64,000 nucleotides of DNA from Alkalihalobacillus sp. TS-13 (GTDB lineage Bacteria; Bacillota; Bacilli; Bacillales; Fictibacillaceae). The first letter of the stretch is position 1; each line of letters opens with the position of its first letter. Below are positions 32,612 to 42,295 of this stretch, piece after piece. The notes beneath the pieces were generated by a model, which was not told where the DNA came from, searched no databases, and was given only the letters and a program-made list of their open reading frames with translations. The stretch covers positions 18,620 through 82,619 of the forward strand of contig NZ_JAHKSI010000007.1 in assembly GCF_019720915.1 (NCBI RefSeq), in the 5' to 3' direction. The position numbers and the translations under genes are program-made.

Positions 32612-34741
32612 TTATTCTTTTACTTTTAAAAGCCTTAGGCCATTCAATGTAACAAGAAGGGTTGCCCCCATATCTGCAAAGATCGCAATCCACAGAGTCA
32701 GCCAACCTGGCACGACGAGTAAGAGTGCCAATAGTTTAACTCCGATCGAAAAAGCAATGTTCTGCTTGATGATCGCAAGAGTTTTCCGGCTAAGCTTGAT
32801 GGTATATGGAAGTTTGCGTAAGTCATCTCCCATCAGAGCGATATCCGCTGTTTCGATAGCTGTATCGGTACCAGCACCGCCCATGGCAATTCCAACGGTA
32901 GAGGAAGCAAGAGCAGGTGCGTCATTTACACCATCCCCGACCATCGCGACTTTCCCAAACCGCTGTTCATACTCTTTAATGTAGTTTAATTTTTCTTCAG
33001 GAAGCAGTTCTGCTTTTATGGTAGAAATGTTTATTTGCTCCCCGATGCTGTTTGCTGTCAGCTGATGGTCACCAGTCAGCATGATTGTATTTTTGATATT
33101 CATAGAATGTAGTGCTTTCACGACTTCGGCACTTTCATCCCGTATTGTATCCGCTACTGCAATGAGCGCAAGCAGATGCTCTTCTGTGCCGACCGCCAGC
33201 ACAGTTTTCCCTTCAGAACGAAGACGATCGATGACAGTATACGTATCATGTTCAAGCTGGACTTGCAAATCCTCAGTAAATAATGCAAGACTTCCAGCAT
33301 AATAAACAGTCTGATCGATCGTACCTTTTATACCCTTACCGGTAATCGATTTGAAGTTCTCTATATTCTCTGATGGCTTCTCAATCCCCATCTCTTCAGA
33401 TTTCTTCAATATTGCAGATGCTAAAGGGTGCTGCGATCTACTTTCAAGAAAAGCAGCAATCCGGATAATTTCAGACTCCTTGTATTCGACCAGCGGGATA
33501 ATATCGGTGACTTCAGGGATTCCCTTTGTCAAGGTTCCGGTTTTATCAAATGCAATAGATTTCAATTTCCCCGCTTCTTCTAAATAGACACCGCCTTTTA
33601 CTAACACACCGTTCCGTGCAGCATTCCCAACTGCTGTGACAATGGAAACAGGCGTCGAAATCACGAGTGCACAAGGACAGCCGACGACTAGGACAGCCAG
33701 CCCTTGATAGATCCATTCTCCCCAGCTTCCCCCTAATAATGGCGGAATTACCGCTACTCCTATCGCCACTAAAATGATGGCGGGGGTATAATATTTTGCG
33801 AAACGATCTACAAACGATTGGGATGGAGCGCGCTCTTCTTGTGCTTCTTCAACTAGATGGATGATCTTCGCTAATGTTGTATCCTCTACCCGTTTCGTCA
33901 CTTCAACTTCTAAATAGCCATCTTCATTCAATGTTCCAGCAAAAGCTTCATCGCCGACAGACAGGTGGACTGGTACAGATTCGCCAGTAACCGCAGATTG
34001 GTTCACGAATGATCCGCCTTTCGTAACGAGTCCATCCATGGCTAGCTTTTGCCCCGGTAAAACAATCATCGTATCTCCGACTAGCACGTCCTCTACAGGG
34101 ATTGTCATTTCCTTATTGTATCGCAGAACAGTCGCTTCCTTTGGGGCGATTTCCATCAATCCGCGGATTGACTGGCGTGCTTTTTCCATCGAATAAGCTT
34201 CAAGGATTTCACTGATTGCAAACAGGATCACGACCATGGCACCTTCACCCCATTCACCGATCAAGGCAGCTCCGATGATTGCGATTGTCATGAGTGTCCT
34301 CATATTGAATTCGAGACTAAGCAGGTTTTTTAATCCTATAAGGAATAATCGATATCCCCCTATAAGTATAGAACCTGCATAAAAGCCGTTAGCTAAAAAC
34401 GATCCTTCTCCGTTTAACAAGCTGATTGTCCAACCGACTATTAAAAAAATCCCGGCAATGAACACATTCCAATGGCGTTTCAGAAACGGTTCTTTCTTTT
34501 CTTCTTCTTTCAAATGGTCAGGACGGACTTTCAAGTTTTCAAAAGCCCCCGCTTTTTCAATCTCTTTTACATGTGCGTTTCCTTTAACTGTAAGCTTTGA
34601 AGCTGTAAAATTTACTTTTGCGTCTAAAACACCATCCAGGCGTTTTACGTTCGTTTCGAACTTTTTGGCACAACTAGCTCAGGTGAATCCAGAGATCTTA
34701 TATACATGCTGTTCTGTTTCTCTCACTTTAGCTTGTTGCAA
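32612..34741 (-). CDS. cadA: Cadmium/zinc P-type ATPase CadA, with in-frame TGA at the first metal-binding cysteine
   Basis: P1B-type ATPase that exports Cd2+, Zn2+ or Pb2+. The full frame runs from TTG 34741 (GGAGGGG 7 nt before) to 32612, 709 codons, normal for CadA. Codon 21 is TGA (34681-34679), so the open part starts at 34534. Around it the frame reads [17 protein letters not shown], that is, GFTCASC with the first Cys codon changed. The rest is intact: TGES, the metal-site CPC in [11 protein letters not shown], phosphorylation DKTGT, HPLA, and [13 protein letters not shown], with eight predicted membrane helices. It overlaps cadC by 14 nt. Options: recent nonsense change or sequencing error, internal restart giving a pump without its metal-binding domain, or selenocysteine; the last is least likely. 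Confidence 0.88.
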
Positions 34742-35102
34742 GGTGTTTCCCCTCCTCTAAATGGGAGAATGCGGTCTGGATGATTTGCCTTACGTGTTCA
34801 TCATCTAATGAGTAGTACACAAGCTTTCCGACTTTCCGATATTTTGCAAGTCCCATATTCCGAAGCAACCTCAGGTGATGGGAAGCCGTTGCAACCGTAC
34901 AATCAACGATATTTGATACATCGCATACACATAGTTCTTCCTCTATCGTCAATGCATAAGCGATTTTGATCCTTGTATCATCGGATAAGGCTTTGAAAAC
35001 TTTTGCCGCTGACATGGTATCTTTTCCTTCTATATCAGCTTTTATCCGCCTCACTTTATCTTCATGCACACAATTGACTTTACAAACATCGTCTTTCGCC
35101 AT
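34728..35102 (-). CDS. cadC: ArsR-family metal repressor CadC
   Basis: Winged-helix repressor of 124 aa that releases DNA on binding Cd, Pb or Zn. It keeps the CadC metal ligands: N-terminal DVCKVNCVHEDKV and the helix motif ELCVCDV. The recognition helix region is ATASHHLRLL, and the end is DDEHVRQIIQTAFSHLEE. ATG 35102 has GAGGTG 7-8 nt before. The palindrome at 35125-35144 is its likely operator. It is translated just ahead of, and overlapping, cadA. Confidence 0.93.
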   Translation of the reverse strand: MAKDDVCKVNCVHEDKVRRIKADIEGKDTMSAAKVFKALSDDTRIKIAYALTIEEELCVCDVSNIVDCTVATASHHLRLLRNMGLAKYRKVGKLVYYSLDDEHVRQIIQTAFSHLEEGKHLATS

Positions 35103-35124
35103 TTCGTTCACCTCTCACCAATTC

Positions 35125-35144
35125 ATTCAAACGTTCTTTTGAAT
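35125..35144. promoter_or_regulatory. CadC operator
   Basis: ATTCAAA-CGTTCT-TTTGAAT, a palindrome like known cad operators (TCAAAT...ATTTGAA), 23 bp before cadC and next to TATACT/TAATAT -10-like sequence. Confidence 0.75.
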
Positions 35145-35205
35145 ATTAGTATATAAGGTATGACGTAATAACGTCAAACATTACACACAGCATTTCCACC
35201 GCAAA

Positions 35206-35245
35206 AAAGACCCAAAAGTGTCCGTCACTCTTGGGTCAGCCTCTT
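35206..35245 (-). terminator. Terminator of the 21-aa ORF transcript
   Basis: GACCCAA and TTGGGTC form the stem, with six T on the minus strand side. Confidence 0.8.
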
Positions 35246-35248
35246 TCC

Positions 35249-35314
35249 TTATCTTCTTTTATTCTTTCCTTTCAGTTCAATGATGATCTTTTCGATTTCG
35301 TAGATATTAAACAT
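35249..35314 (-). CDS. Candidate 21-aa peptide ORF
   Basis: A short minus-strand frame encoding MFNIYEIEKIIIELKGKNKR plus a final Arg. GGGAGCGG lies 6 nt before the ATG, and a strong terminator begins right after the stop. It would form one amphipathic or hydrophobic helix with a basic tail. It has no known family to my knowledge. It is supported only by ribosome site, terminator and compact layout. Confidence 0.5.
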   Translation of the reverse strand: MFNIYEIEKIIIELKGKNKRR

Positions 35315-35319
35315 GGAAT

Positions 35320-35599
35320 CCGCTCCCTTTTCGAGTTCGTTTTGTTACTCTTAGTTTACGGAATTCCCCTTGTTTATTAACCGGTCAGCAGATTGGATTT
35401 TCCTCCTCCTCTAGATTGATTTTATTCTCCGTCTATGCCCCAAACCAATGCAAAAGATCATACGGTTTCATTTTTGGGATCGTTTCAGTCGATTTCAATT
35501 CACTGCACTCATACTGAAAACAGCACGCCAAGACTCTACAGTACGTGAAAAACGAGGAGACTTACGGAATTAGGCAAAGATGTATCAATTTTCATGGAC
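35320..35599. other. Gene-free gap between small ORF and S51 peptidase
   Basis: No convincing gene. It carries scattered repeat debris (for example AAACGAGGAGACTTACGG) and probably the promoter of the 21-aa ORF. Confidence 0.4.
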
Positions 35600-36232
35600 T
35601 CAGAAGTCAGCTCTTCTTACATTCCCGTAACATTCCAGGTTTCCTTTTTCGATTACAATGCCCGCTCGGTCCTGACATACATACAGGGGTATTGATGTAC
35701 GAGTCATGAATCTTTCTACTGCTACTGTCATGCGAACCCGATCTATGAAATGGGGTAAGAAATGCAGCTGGACTAAGTTGAGTGCCTCAGGATCGGCAAG
35801 TCGGACATCATTGGGGTCCAAAAATTGCGCAACCTCTATTGTCGGCGACATCATCATCGCGCCTGCACTTACCCCGATCAAGACTCCACCGGTTTTTACA
35901 AAGTCCTGTAGAAAACACAGCATGTTCCTCGAACGTAGATTCTTCAAAGAATAATATGTATTTCCACCAGATAAGTAAATCGCATCACAGGACGATAACT
36001 CATCCAGGTTTTCAGGTTCATATTCTTTATCAATATCAAAATAAACATATTGATCAAAACCAAACCGTTGCAAATGCGGTTTCATACGATTGAAGTAATG
36101 TTTTGTCACATCGTATTGTGAAGGGATATAGCCTAATGTAGAACCTTTCTCTGAGACAATCTGCCTGATCTTCTTCTCCAACTCTTTATCTAGATGTTCA
36201 TCGATATTGCTCAACATGATCAATTGACTCAT
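35600..36232 (-). CDS. Peptidase E-like S51 family protein
   Basis: Class-I glutamine-amidotransferase-like protein of 210 aa, peptidase family S51. It has YLSGGNTYYSL (about 86-96), the nucleophile elbow GVSAGAMMMSP (Ser near 122), and LHFLPHF. Peptidase E cleaves Asp-X dipeptides in the cytoplasm; it is related to cyanophycinase but shorter, and could help use cyanophycin dipeptides in this organism (inference only). Single gene. Confidence 0.85.
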   Translation of the reverse strand: MSQLIMLSNIDEHLDKELEKKIRQIVSEKGSTLGYIPSQYDVTKHYFNRMKPHLQRFGFDQYVYFDIDKEYEPENLDELSSCDAIYLSGGNTYYSLKNLRSRNMLCFLQDFVKTGGVLIGVSAGAMMMSPTIEVAQFLDPNDVRLADPEALNLVQLHFLPHFIDRVRMTVAVERFMTRTSIPLYVCQDRAGIVIEKGNLECYGNVRRADF

Positions 36233-36385
36233 ATAAAAACCTCTCTTTTTTACTTCCTTATATGTCTTTCTTCTTCATACACTTGATCCCTTTTCTTTTA
36301 GTAAAAATGAAACTATTATTCTTCTAAACCGTATAGTACGATGTAACAAAAAACATACATATTTTGGAATATATCAAAAGGGGTG

Positions 36386-37942
36386 ATGGTGGTGATTCAG
36401 CATGTTAAGAAAAAACGCACAATCTATTTACCAGTGATGCTTATTTTCCTATTAATCGGGTTGTTGACATTTCACCATGCAATGAAGGAACGGGGTCTGA
36501 CTCCGGAAGGTCTCAGTCGTAATACAGAAATTGTCGATGGGGTAACCGGGAAGCTCCTCACAGCTAAAAAAGTTGATTCCGGGTATGATGTACACTTTAA
36601 TGAAAATGGGAAGCTCACGAACGTCCATGTCACTGAAAAACTGGAAGTGACCAATAAAGAAACCCTTCCGATTGAGCTAGGTCTATCGGCTACTATATGG
36701 GCAAAGAACAATACTGCCTATTTTATTGAAGATCAAGCGTTGACTTATTTTGATGGGAAAGAGAAACGAACGATAGCTGACAAGATAGATGGTTTCGAAG
36801 CCTCTGTTACTAATCTCTATTATTGGGAAAAAGATAGGATCTTTAAGGTTGATTCTACAACCAAAACTTCAGAGCAGCTGGTAATAACCGATCACCCGGT
36901 CTCTAACGTATTTGCAAGTGATCAGAAAGGACTTTTTGCAGTAACAAGTAAAAAAGAAGAATATACAACCCAAGTATCAGTATATAAAACCGATGAGGGC
37001 ACCGTTAACGAATCAGTGAAATTCGATATCAATTCCATCAGCGGGGAGAGTGTGACAGATATCGACCTTGCTGAAAATGATGATGGGATGCATCTCATCT
37101 ATCAAACTGGCCAAGCCCATGGCGGCACGATTATCGTCAGAGGGCATTACGCTCTCTTCAAAAAAGCACAAGAAGAACCTTCTTTTAATGAAGTTCGGGT
37201 CTACGATACATTTACGAATAGTAGACAGCGGGTGTTCGACAATATGAACCTCGTTATAACTGAGAATGGTCCAGAAATATATCTATCGATCAGAAGCAAG
37301 ATCAAACCGAAAATCGAAAGCTGGAACGTGTATCGAGCTGTTCCGAAAGATGGAAAGTGGCTAGCAAGTCACATCAGCACCTCAACCTCTGTATCAAAGA
37401 ATCACGTCTATGTTGATGAAGGTGAACTTTTCTGGCTGGATACAAGAGGAAAAAACGCTAAGATCATGGCAGTATCGGATCACCCTGAACTTGTCGAAAA
37501 AGGTGAAAGCCTACAAGCCTCTGATTGGGTGAATGGCTTCTATACAGGGATGGCGAAGCTGCCATATGGACTGATTCTATTATTAGTTGCCGTCATGTGG
37601 CTTGCACCGGCAATCATTTTCCTCTTCTGTGTTTCATTCTGGAATGAAGATGCAATAGAACAGCGCCGCAGCTGGGTCCGATACAGCACGATCGGTTTAT
37701 TCACCATTTTTCAATATTTCTTGTTGCAGCGGTTTTTCACACCGATGTTTGAAGTTTTTTCACCAATTTACTTATCGTTTCAAATGCATTCGTTAATAAT
37801 TCCGATCGTACTTGTCCTTCTAAGTCTGTTATTCACAAAACTTGTAAGGAAAAGTCATTGGAATCTCTATCAGGAATTCGGATACTTCTCCCTCTTCCAT
37901 ACGTTGATGATCATCTTTCTGATCTCACCTTATACGATTTAA
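36386..37942 (+). CDS. Large membrane protein, extracellular propeller-like domain plus C-terminal helices
   Basis: A 518-aa protein not recognised. One membrane helix near residues 14-30, then about 350 residues outside the membrane with recurring beta segments (YYWEKDRIFKVDSTTKTSEQLVI, GLFAVTSKKEEYTTQVSVYKT, HLIYQTGQAHGGTIIVRGHYALF), then four membrane helices from about 390 to 515. Start is uncertain: AAAGGGGTG is close to ATG 36386 and better spaced for GTG 36389 or 36392. Single gene. A sensor or transport-coupled role is only a guess. Confidence 0.75.
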   Translation: MVVIQHVKKKRTIYLPVMLIFLLIGLLTFHHAMKERGLTPEGLSRNTEIVDGVTGKLLTAKKVDSGYDVHFNENGKLTNVHVTEKLEVTNKETLPIELGLSATIWAKNNTAYFIEDQALTYFDGKEKRTIADKIDGFEASVTNLYYWEKDRIFKVDSTTKTSEQLVITDHPVSNVFASDQKGLFAVTSKKEEYTTQVSVYKTDEGTVNESVKFDINSISGESVTDIDLAENDDGMHLIYQTGQAHGGTIIVRGHYALFKKAQEEPSFNEVRVYDTFTNSRQRVFDNMNLVITENGPEIYLSIRSKIKPKIESWNVYRAVPKDGKWLASHISTSTSVSKNHVYVDEGELFWLDTRGKNAKIMAVSDHPELVEKGESLQASDWVNGFYTGMAKLPYGLILLLVAVMWLAPAIIFLFCVSFWNEDAIEQRRSWVRYSTIGLFTIFQYFLLQRFFTPMFEVFSPIYLSFQMHSLIIPIVLVLLSLLFTKLVRKSHWNLYQEFGYFSLFHTLMIIFLISPYTI

Positions 37943-38136
37943 ATGATAGAGAATCAGTGTTTGTCGCGATATTTCCACGTTGTGATTTTTCTGGAACATG
38001 TTGCGATTTTCCGGAAACTTGTCGAGATAACCGCATCAGGGATTTATACGGACACGCTCAGGTCAAAAATACGTATTACTGTCCGTATAAATTCCTTCCT
38101 AATGGCGCGAATTACTCAGTGAATATTACAATCTAA

Positions 38137-38177
38137 AAAGGGCGACCCCTTAGTCCTTATGGTGGGTCACCCTTTTT
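38137..38177. terminator. Bidirectional terminator between membrane protein gene and argH
   Basis: AAAAAGGGCGACCC and GGGTCACCCTTTTTTT form a stem with A and T runs on both sides. Confidence 0.85.
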
Positions 38178-39566
38178 TTATACCTTCTCTACGCTTTTCA
38201 GTTTTGTTTCAGCGAGTTCAATCTGCTTTTTGACTTGTGTTTGTCCCGTCCCGCCTGTACTGTTTCTCGCAGCAACCACGTTTTCGGGTGCTAGGACCTC
38301 ATAGATATCCTCTTCAAATAACGGACTGAATTCCTGATAAACCTCGAGATTAAGGTCTAAGAGATATTTCTTTTGTTGGATTGCATGGAGGACGATTTGA
38401 CCGATGATCGCATGAGCCTCACGGAAAGGCAATCCTTTCGTAACGAGGTAGTCAGCCAAATCAGTGGCATTCGAATAGTCTTCAGTCACAGCCTTTCGCA
38501 TCGCTCCTGTGTTCACCGTCATCGTTTCAATCATCGGTGCCAGAAGCTTCAACGATCCATCCAACGTTTTGACCGTATCGAACATCCCTTCCTTATCTTC
38601 CTGCATATCCTTGTTATACGCTAACGGCAAACCTTTCAAGACAGTTAATAATCCCATAAGGTTCCCATACGTACGTCCCGTTTTCGCCCGTAAAAGCTCT
38701 GGGACATCAGGGTTCTTTTTTTGCGGCATGATGCTTGAACCGGTACAGAAAGAATCGTCCAACTCAATGAAACCGAACTCCTGACTCGACCAGATCACCA
38801 TTTCTTCTGAAAGACGCGATATATGCGTCATCATGATTGAAGCGATCGAGAGAAATTCTAATATGAAGTCTCTGTCGCTTACCGCATCCATGCTGTTTGG
38901 GTAGATCGAATCGAACTCAAGGATTTCAGCCACTCTCTCCCGATTGATCGAGAACGTCGTACCTGCCAGCGCACCGGCACCGAGCGGAAGGACATTCACT
39001 CTTTTCAGACTATCGACTAATCGTTCTTTGTCTCGCTCGAACATCCAGAAGTAAGCCATCAGATGATGGGCGAAAGAAATCGGCTGTGCACGTTGTAAAT
39101 GTGTATAACCAGGTAAAATGGTATCAACATTCGCTTTAGATTGTACCAAGATCGAGTGTTGGACCTGTTCGACAAGCTGGATGATCTCAGTCGTCTTGGT
39201 TTTCAAATATAAATGCATATCAGTTGCTACCTGATCATTCCGGCTGCGCCCTGTATGCAGTTTACCGCCTACAGTTCCGATTTCATCAATCAAGTGCTTC
39301 TCGATATTCATATGGATGTCTTCATGTTCAACCGCATATTCAAGCTCTTCATTCTCGATTTTTTTCTTTAATGTTTCCAGCCCGTTTTTGATCGTGTCAG
39401 CTTCTTCAAGTGAAATGATCTCACATTCCGCAAGCATCTGGACATGCGCGAGACTACCCTTTATATCCTCTAATGCAAGCTGTTGATCGAATTCAATGGA
39501 GGCTGTGAACTCTTCAACAAGCTTATTGGTTTCTTTCGTAAAACGGCCGCCCCAAAGTTTAGCCAT
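38178..39566 (-). CDS. argH: Argininosuccinate lyase
   Basis: Splits argininosuccinate into arginine and fumarate, the last step of arginine synthesis. Protein of 462 aa, fumarase/aspartase superfamily. It begins KLWGGRF, has [13 protein letters not shown], the signature [12 protein letters not shown] near 280, and ends with [16 protein letters not shown]. It overlaps argG by 8 nt, so argG-argH is one operon. Confidence 0.97.
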   Translation of the reverse strand: MAKLWGGRFTKETNKLVEEFTASIEFDQQLALEDIKGSLAHVQMLAECEIISLEEADTIKNGLETLKKKIENEELEYAVEHEDIHMNIEKHLIDEIGTVGGKLHTGRSRNDQVATDMHLYLKTKTTEIIQLVEQVQHSILVQSKANVDTILPGYTHLQRAQPISFAHHLMAYFWMFERDKERLVDSLKRVNVLPLGAGALAGTTFSINRERVAEILEFDSIYPNSMDAVSDRDFILEFLSIASIMMTHISRLSEEMVIWSSQEFGFIELDDSFCTGSSIMPQKKNPDVPELLRAKTGRTYGNLMGLLTVLKGLPLAYNKDMQEDKEGMFDTVKTLDGSLKLLAPMIETMTVNTGAMRKAVTEDYSNATDLADYLVTKGLPFREAHAIIGQIVLHAIQQKKYLLDLNLEVYQEFSPLFEEDIYEVLAPENVVAARNSTGGTGQTQVKKQIELAETKLKSVEKV

Positions 39567-40794
39567 ACAATTTCTCCTTGCTGACTGCCTTAAGATTCGG
39601 CTTCTTATTCACTTCAGCATGTACTTTCGTCGAGAGCCCCCATAATTTGATAAAGCCTACAGCAGCATTGTGATCAAAGAGATCTCCTTCTGAATAGGTC
39701 GCTAACTGCTCGTTATATAAGCTATGACTAGATTTACGTGCAACAACTGTTGCGTTACCTTTAAACAGCTTGATTTTGATTGTGCCGCTTACAACCTTTT
39801 GTGTTTCATTGATGAAGGCTTCCAATGCAGAGCGTAATGGTGAGTACCAAAGGCCTTCATATACAAGCTTCGCCATCTGTTGCTCCACCTGAGGCTTGAA
39901 TTGAGTGACCTCGCGAGGCAACGTCAAGAATTCCAGCTCTTTATGTGCATTGATCAACAACAAAGCAGCAGGGTTCTCATACACTTCTCGGGATTTGATT
40001 CCGACGAGACGATTCTCAATATGGTCGATTCGACCGTACCCATGTTTTCCACCGATTTCGTTCAATGTTTCGATCAACTCGACGATCGGTGTCTTTTCAC
40101 CATTTAGAGCGACAGGTACTCCCTCTTCAAAATCGATTTCGAGATATTCAGGCTCATTTGGAGTCATTTCGATTGGATTTGTCCAATCATACGCATTTTC
40201 TGGCGCCTCTGCCCATGGATCCTCAAGGACACCCGCTTCACAAGCACGGCCCCAAATATTAGCATCGATTGAAAAAGGATTGTCGAGATTGACCGGGATC
40301 GGAATGCCTTTCTCTGCTGCATATTCAATTTCTTCATCACGTGTCATTCCCCATTCACGAACAGGTGCAATGACTTGAAGATCCGGATTTAAAGCCTGGA
40401 TGGAAACCTCAAATCGTACCTGATCATTCCCTTTTCCAGTGCAGCCGTGTGCAACCGCCACTGCACCTTCCTGTTCAGCGACTTCCACCAAAAGCTTCGA
40501 AATTAGGGGACGAGATAATGCTGAGGATAACGGATACTTTCCTTCATACAGGCAATTCGATTTCAATGCAGGCAATAAGTATTCTTTTGCTAAAAGCTCC
40601 TTCGCATCGACTACAATCGATTTTATAGCACCTACGCTCAGCGCCTTGTTTTTGATGGTTTCTAAGTCTTTTCCTTCTCCTACGTCTAAACCAAGTGCAA
40701 TTACATCATAACCGTATTTTTCTTGTATCCATTTGATTGATACAGAAGTATCCAACCCACCTGAATAAGCTAAAACCACTTTCCCTTTGCTCAT
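39559..40794 (-). CDS. argG: Argininosuccinate synthase
   Basis: Joins citrulline and aspartate with ATP. Protein of 411 aa with the N-terminal PP-loop [32 protein letters not shown], and [23 protein letters not shown] precedes the ATG. A TTGACA-N17-TAATTT promoter lies 70 bp upstream, and A/T-rich TGAATAAACATACAT between promoter and gene resembles an ArgR box. The product feeds arginine that cyanophycin synthetase can store. Confidence 0.97.
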   Translation of the reverse strand: MSKGKVVLAYSGGLDTSVSIKWIQEKYGYDVIALGLDVGEGKDLETIKNKALSVGAIKSIVVDAKELLAKEYLLPALKSNCLYEGKYPLSSALSRPLISKLLVEVAEQEGAVAVAHGCTGKGNDQVRFEVSIQALNPDLQVIAPVREWGMTRDEEIEYAAEKGIPIPVNLDNPFSIDANIWGRACEAGVLEDPWAEAPENAYDWTNPIEMTPNEPEYLEIDFEEGVPVALNGEKTPIVELIETLNEIGGKHGYGRIDHIENRLVGIKSREVYENPAALLLINAHKELEFLTLPREVTQFKPQVEQQMAKLVYEGLWYSPLRSALEAFINETQKVVSGTIKIKLFKGNATVVARKSSHSLYNEQLATYSEGDLFDHNAAVGFIKLWGLSTKVHAEVNKKPNLKAVSKEKLYG

Positions 40795-40866
40795 TAAGCT
40801 CCACTCCTTGTTGTGTATTTTTATTTATTTTAATGTATGTTTATTCAAAGTTAATCAATTGATACT

Positions 40867-40895
40867 AAATTACTTTATTTCTATACGAATGTCAA
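40867..40895 (-). promoter_or_regulatory. Sigma-A promoter of argGH
   Basis: On the minus strand TTGACA (40890-40895), 17 bp, TAATTT (40867-40872). ARG-box-like TTGAATAAACATACAT follows it. Confidence 0.65.
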
Positions 40896-40930
40896 CACAT
40901 TTTGAAAAAGAAATCGGGAAGAATTTTTAA

Positions 40931-41127
40931 GGCTGTTTTCGAATAGATTGTTGTTTTAAAATATACTCGCTTTCCGCGGGCAATCTGCAAGCCTCCTCAG
41001 CGCGTCCTCGCTTGCGGGGTCTTGCTTAGCTTGCTTTTCCCGCTGGAGTCTCGCATATTTCCTCTGTCAAAAGGTTCAACACATTTCATCTCACATTCCA
41101 ATAGCAACATACTTTTAGAAAACAGCC
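40931..41127. repeat. MITE-like element with 10-bp terminal inverted repeats
   Basis: GGCTGTTTTC at 40931-40940 and GAAAACAGCC at 41118-41127 bound about 197 bp. Inside are CGCTTTCCGCGGGCAATC, GCAAGCCTCCTC and CTTTTCCCGCTGGAGTCTCG, words shared with R1. A relic lies at about 11940-12140. Downstream to 41424 no gene is seen; TTTTAGAAAACAGC recurs at about 41230. Confidence 0.7.
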
Positions 41128-41442
41128 ATTTTAAAGATATTAGTCGTCAGGTTTCAGAGGATGATGATAGTGGATCGCGGTCCTTCATTCAGTTTTCATT
41201 CAATTTGTAGTTAATAAGTAACAATCTTTTAGAAAACAGCTGTCGATTTTACTTTTTTCGGAATTTGTACTAACATAGGGGACCAAATGGACGAACATTT
41301 GGTATAAGATATTTCTTTTTGTAAAATCTACCATATGGAAGCAAAATGCTTAACCTTGTTCGAAGAATGTAGAATGAGGGGTTCAAAAGTTACCTCAGCT
41401 TTCAATTGAGGAATACAACATTGTTTGAAAGGGGAATTTTCC

Positions 41443-42195
41443 TTGAAAAAAATCATGTATACAGCTTTAGTCGCCCTGTTTGCATTCGCTTTAGCAGCAT
41501 GTGGTGGTAATGAAGAGGGTAAAGGTAACGAAAACAAAGAAGGTCAACAAAAGGACAAAGAGAATAAAGAAAAAACAGAACAGATGGAAGAAATGCAGAA
41601 AAAGATGGAAGAACAACAGGTTGATGAAAATAAAGTGGTTGCTACTGTCAATGATGAAGAAATCAAAGGAGCAGATTTCAACCGGGCATTAGGCCAAATG
41701 CAAATGCAGTATCAACAAATGGGACAAGATCCTACATCTAAAAAAGTTGCAGATCAATTGAAAAAGCAAGTCGTCACTGGTCTTGTGGATTTCGAAGTGA
41801 TCGTTCAAGAGGCTGAAGCAAAGGGCTATGATGCATCAGAGGATGAAGTAAACAAACAGATCGATCAGATCAAAGGTCAATTTGACGATGACAAGAAATT
41901 CAAGGAAGCATTGAAGACCAACAAGCTGAATGAAGAACAATTGAAAGAACAGATCGCAGCACAAATCCAGTATGAGACTTATGTGGAAAAAGAAATTCCG
42001 GCTGAAGAGGTCTCTGAGGAAGAATTAAAAAAATATTACGACCAAATGAAAGAAGCTCAAGGAGAACAAGCTCCAAAGTATGAAGAAGTAAAAGATCAAC
42101 TTAAAAAACAAATGCAAGAGAAACAGAAGCAAGAAAAGGTAGCTCAAAAAGTGAAAGAACTGAAGAAAGATGCGGACATCAATGTAAAAATCTAA
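41443..42195 (+). CDS. SurA N-terminal domain lipoprotein (PrsA/SurA chaperone-like, no PPIase domain)
   Basis: Lipoprotein of 250 aa. Signal peptide with lipobox ALAAC (Cys near 19), an acidic/lysine-rich linker to about 60, then a SurA-N-like helical domain (VVATVNDEEIKGADFNRALGQM...VVTGLVDFEVIVQEAEAKGYDASEDEVN), ending in a highly charged coiled coil. No parvulin domain is present, unlike PrsA. TTG 41443 is chosen because AAAGGGG lies 9 nt before it. It probably assists folding or stability of secreted proteins. Confidence 0.85.
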   Translation: MKKIMYTALVALFAFALAACGGNEEGKGNENKEGQQKDKENKEKTEQMEEMQKKMEEQQVDENKVVATVNDEEIKGADFNRALGQMQMQYQQMGQDPTSKKVADQLKKQVVTGLVDFEVIVQEAEAKGYDASEDEVNKQIDQIKGQFDDDKKFKEALKTNKLNEEQLKEQIAAQIQYETYVEKEIPAEEVSEEELKKYYDQMKEAQGEQAPKYEEVKDQLKKQMQEKQKQEKVAQKVKELKKDADINVKI

Positions 42196-42208
42196 GACGT
42201 ATATAAGG

Positions 42209-42241
42209 AAAGAAGCAGCCAGCCGGCTGCTTCTTTCTTTT
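42209..42241 (+). terminator. Terminator of SurA-N lipoprotein gene
   Basis: GAAGCAGCC and GGCTGCTTC form the stem and run into TTTCTTTTG. Confidence 0.85.
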
Positions 42242-42295
42242 GTTAGTTTAATGTTTTTTTGAGATTAGAAATAAATCGCTTTCCGTAGCCTTTTG

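Noticed and set aside
34582-34681. Bacterial SECIS element after the CadA TGA
   Set aside because: A GTTCG-AAA-CGAAC hairpin exists but the loop and the missing bulged U do not fit known bacterial SECIS elements. Kept only as part of the TGA finding.
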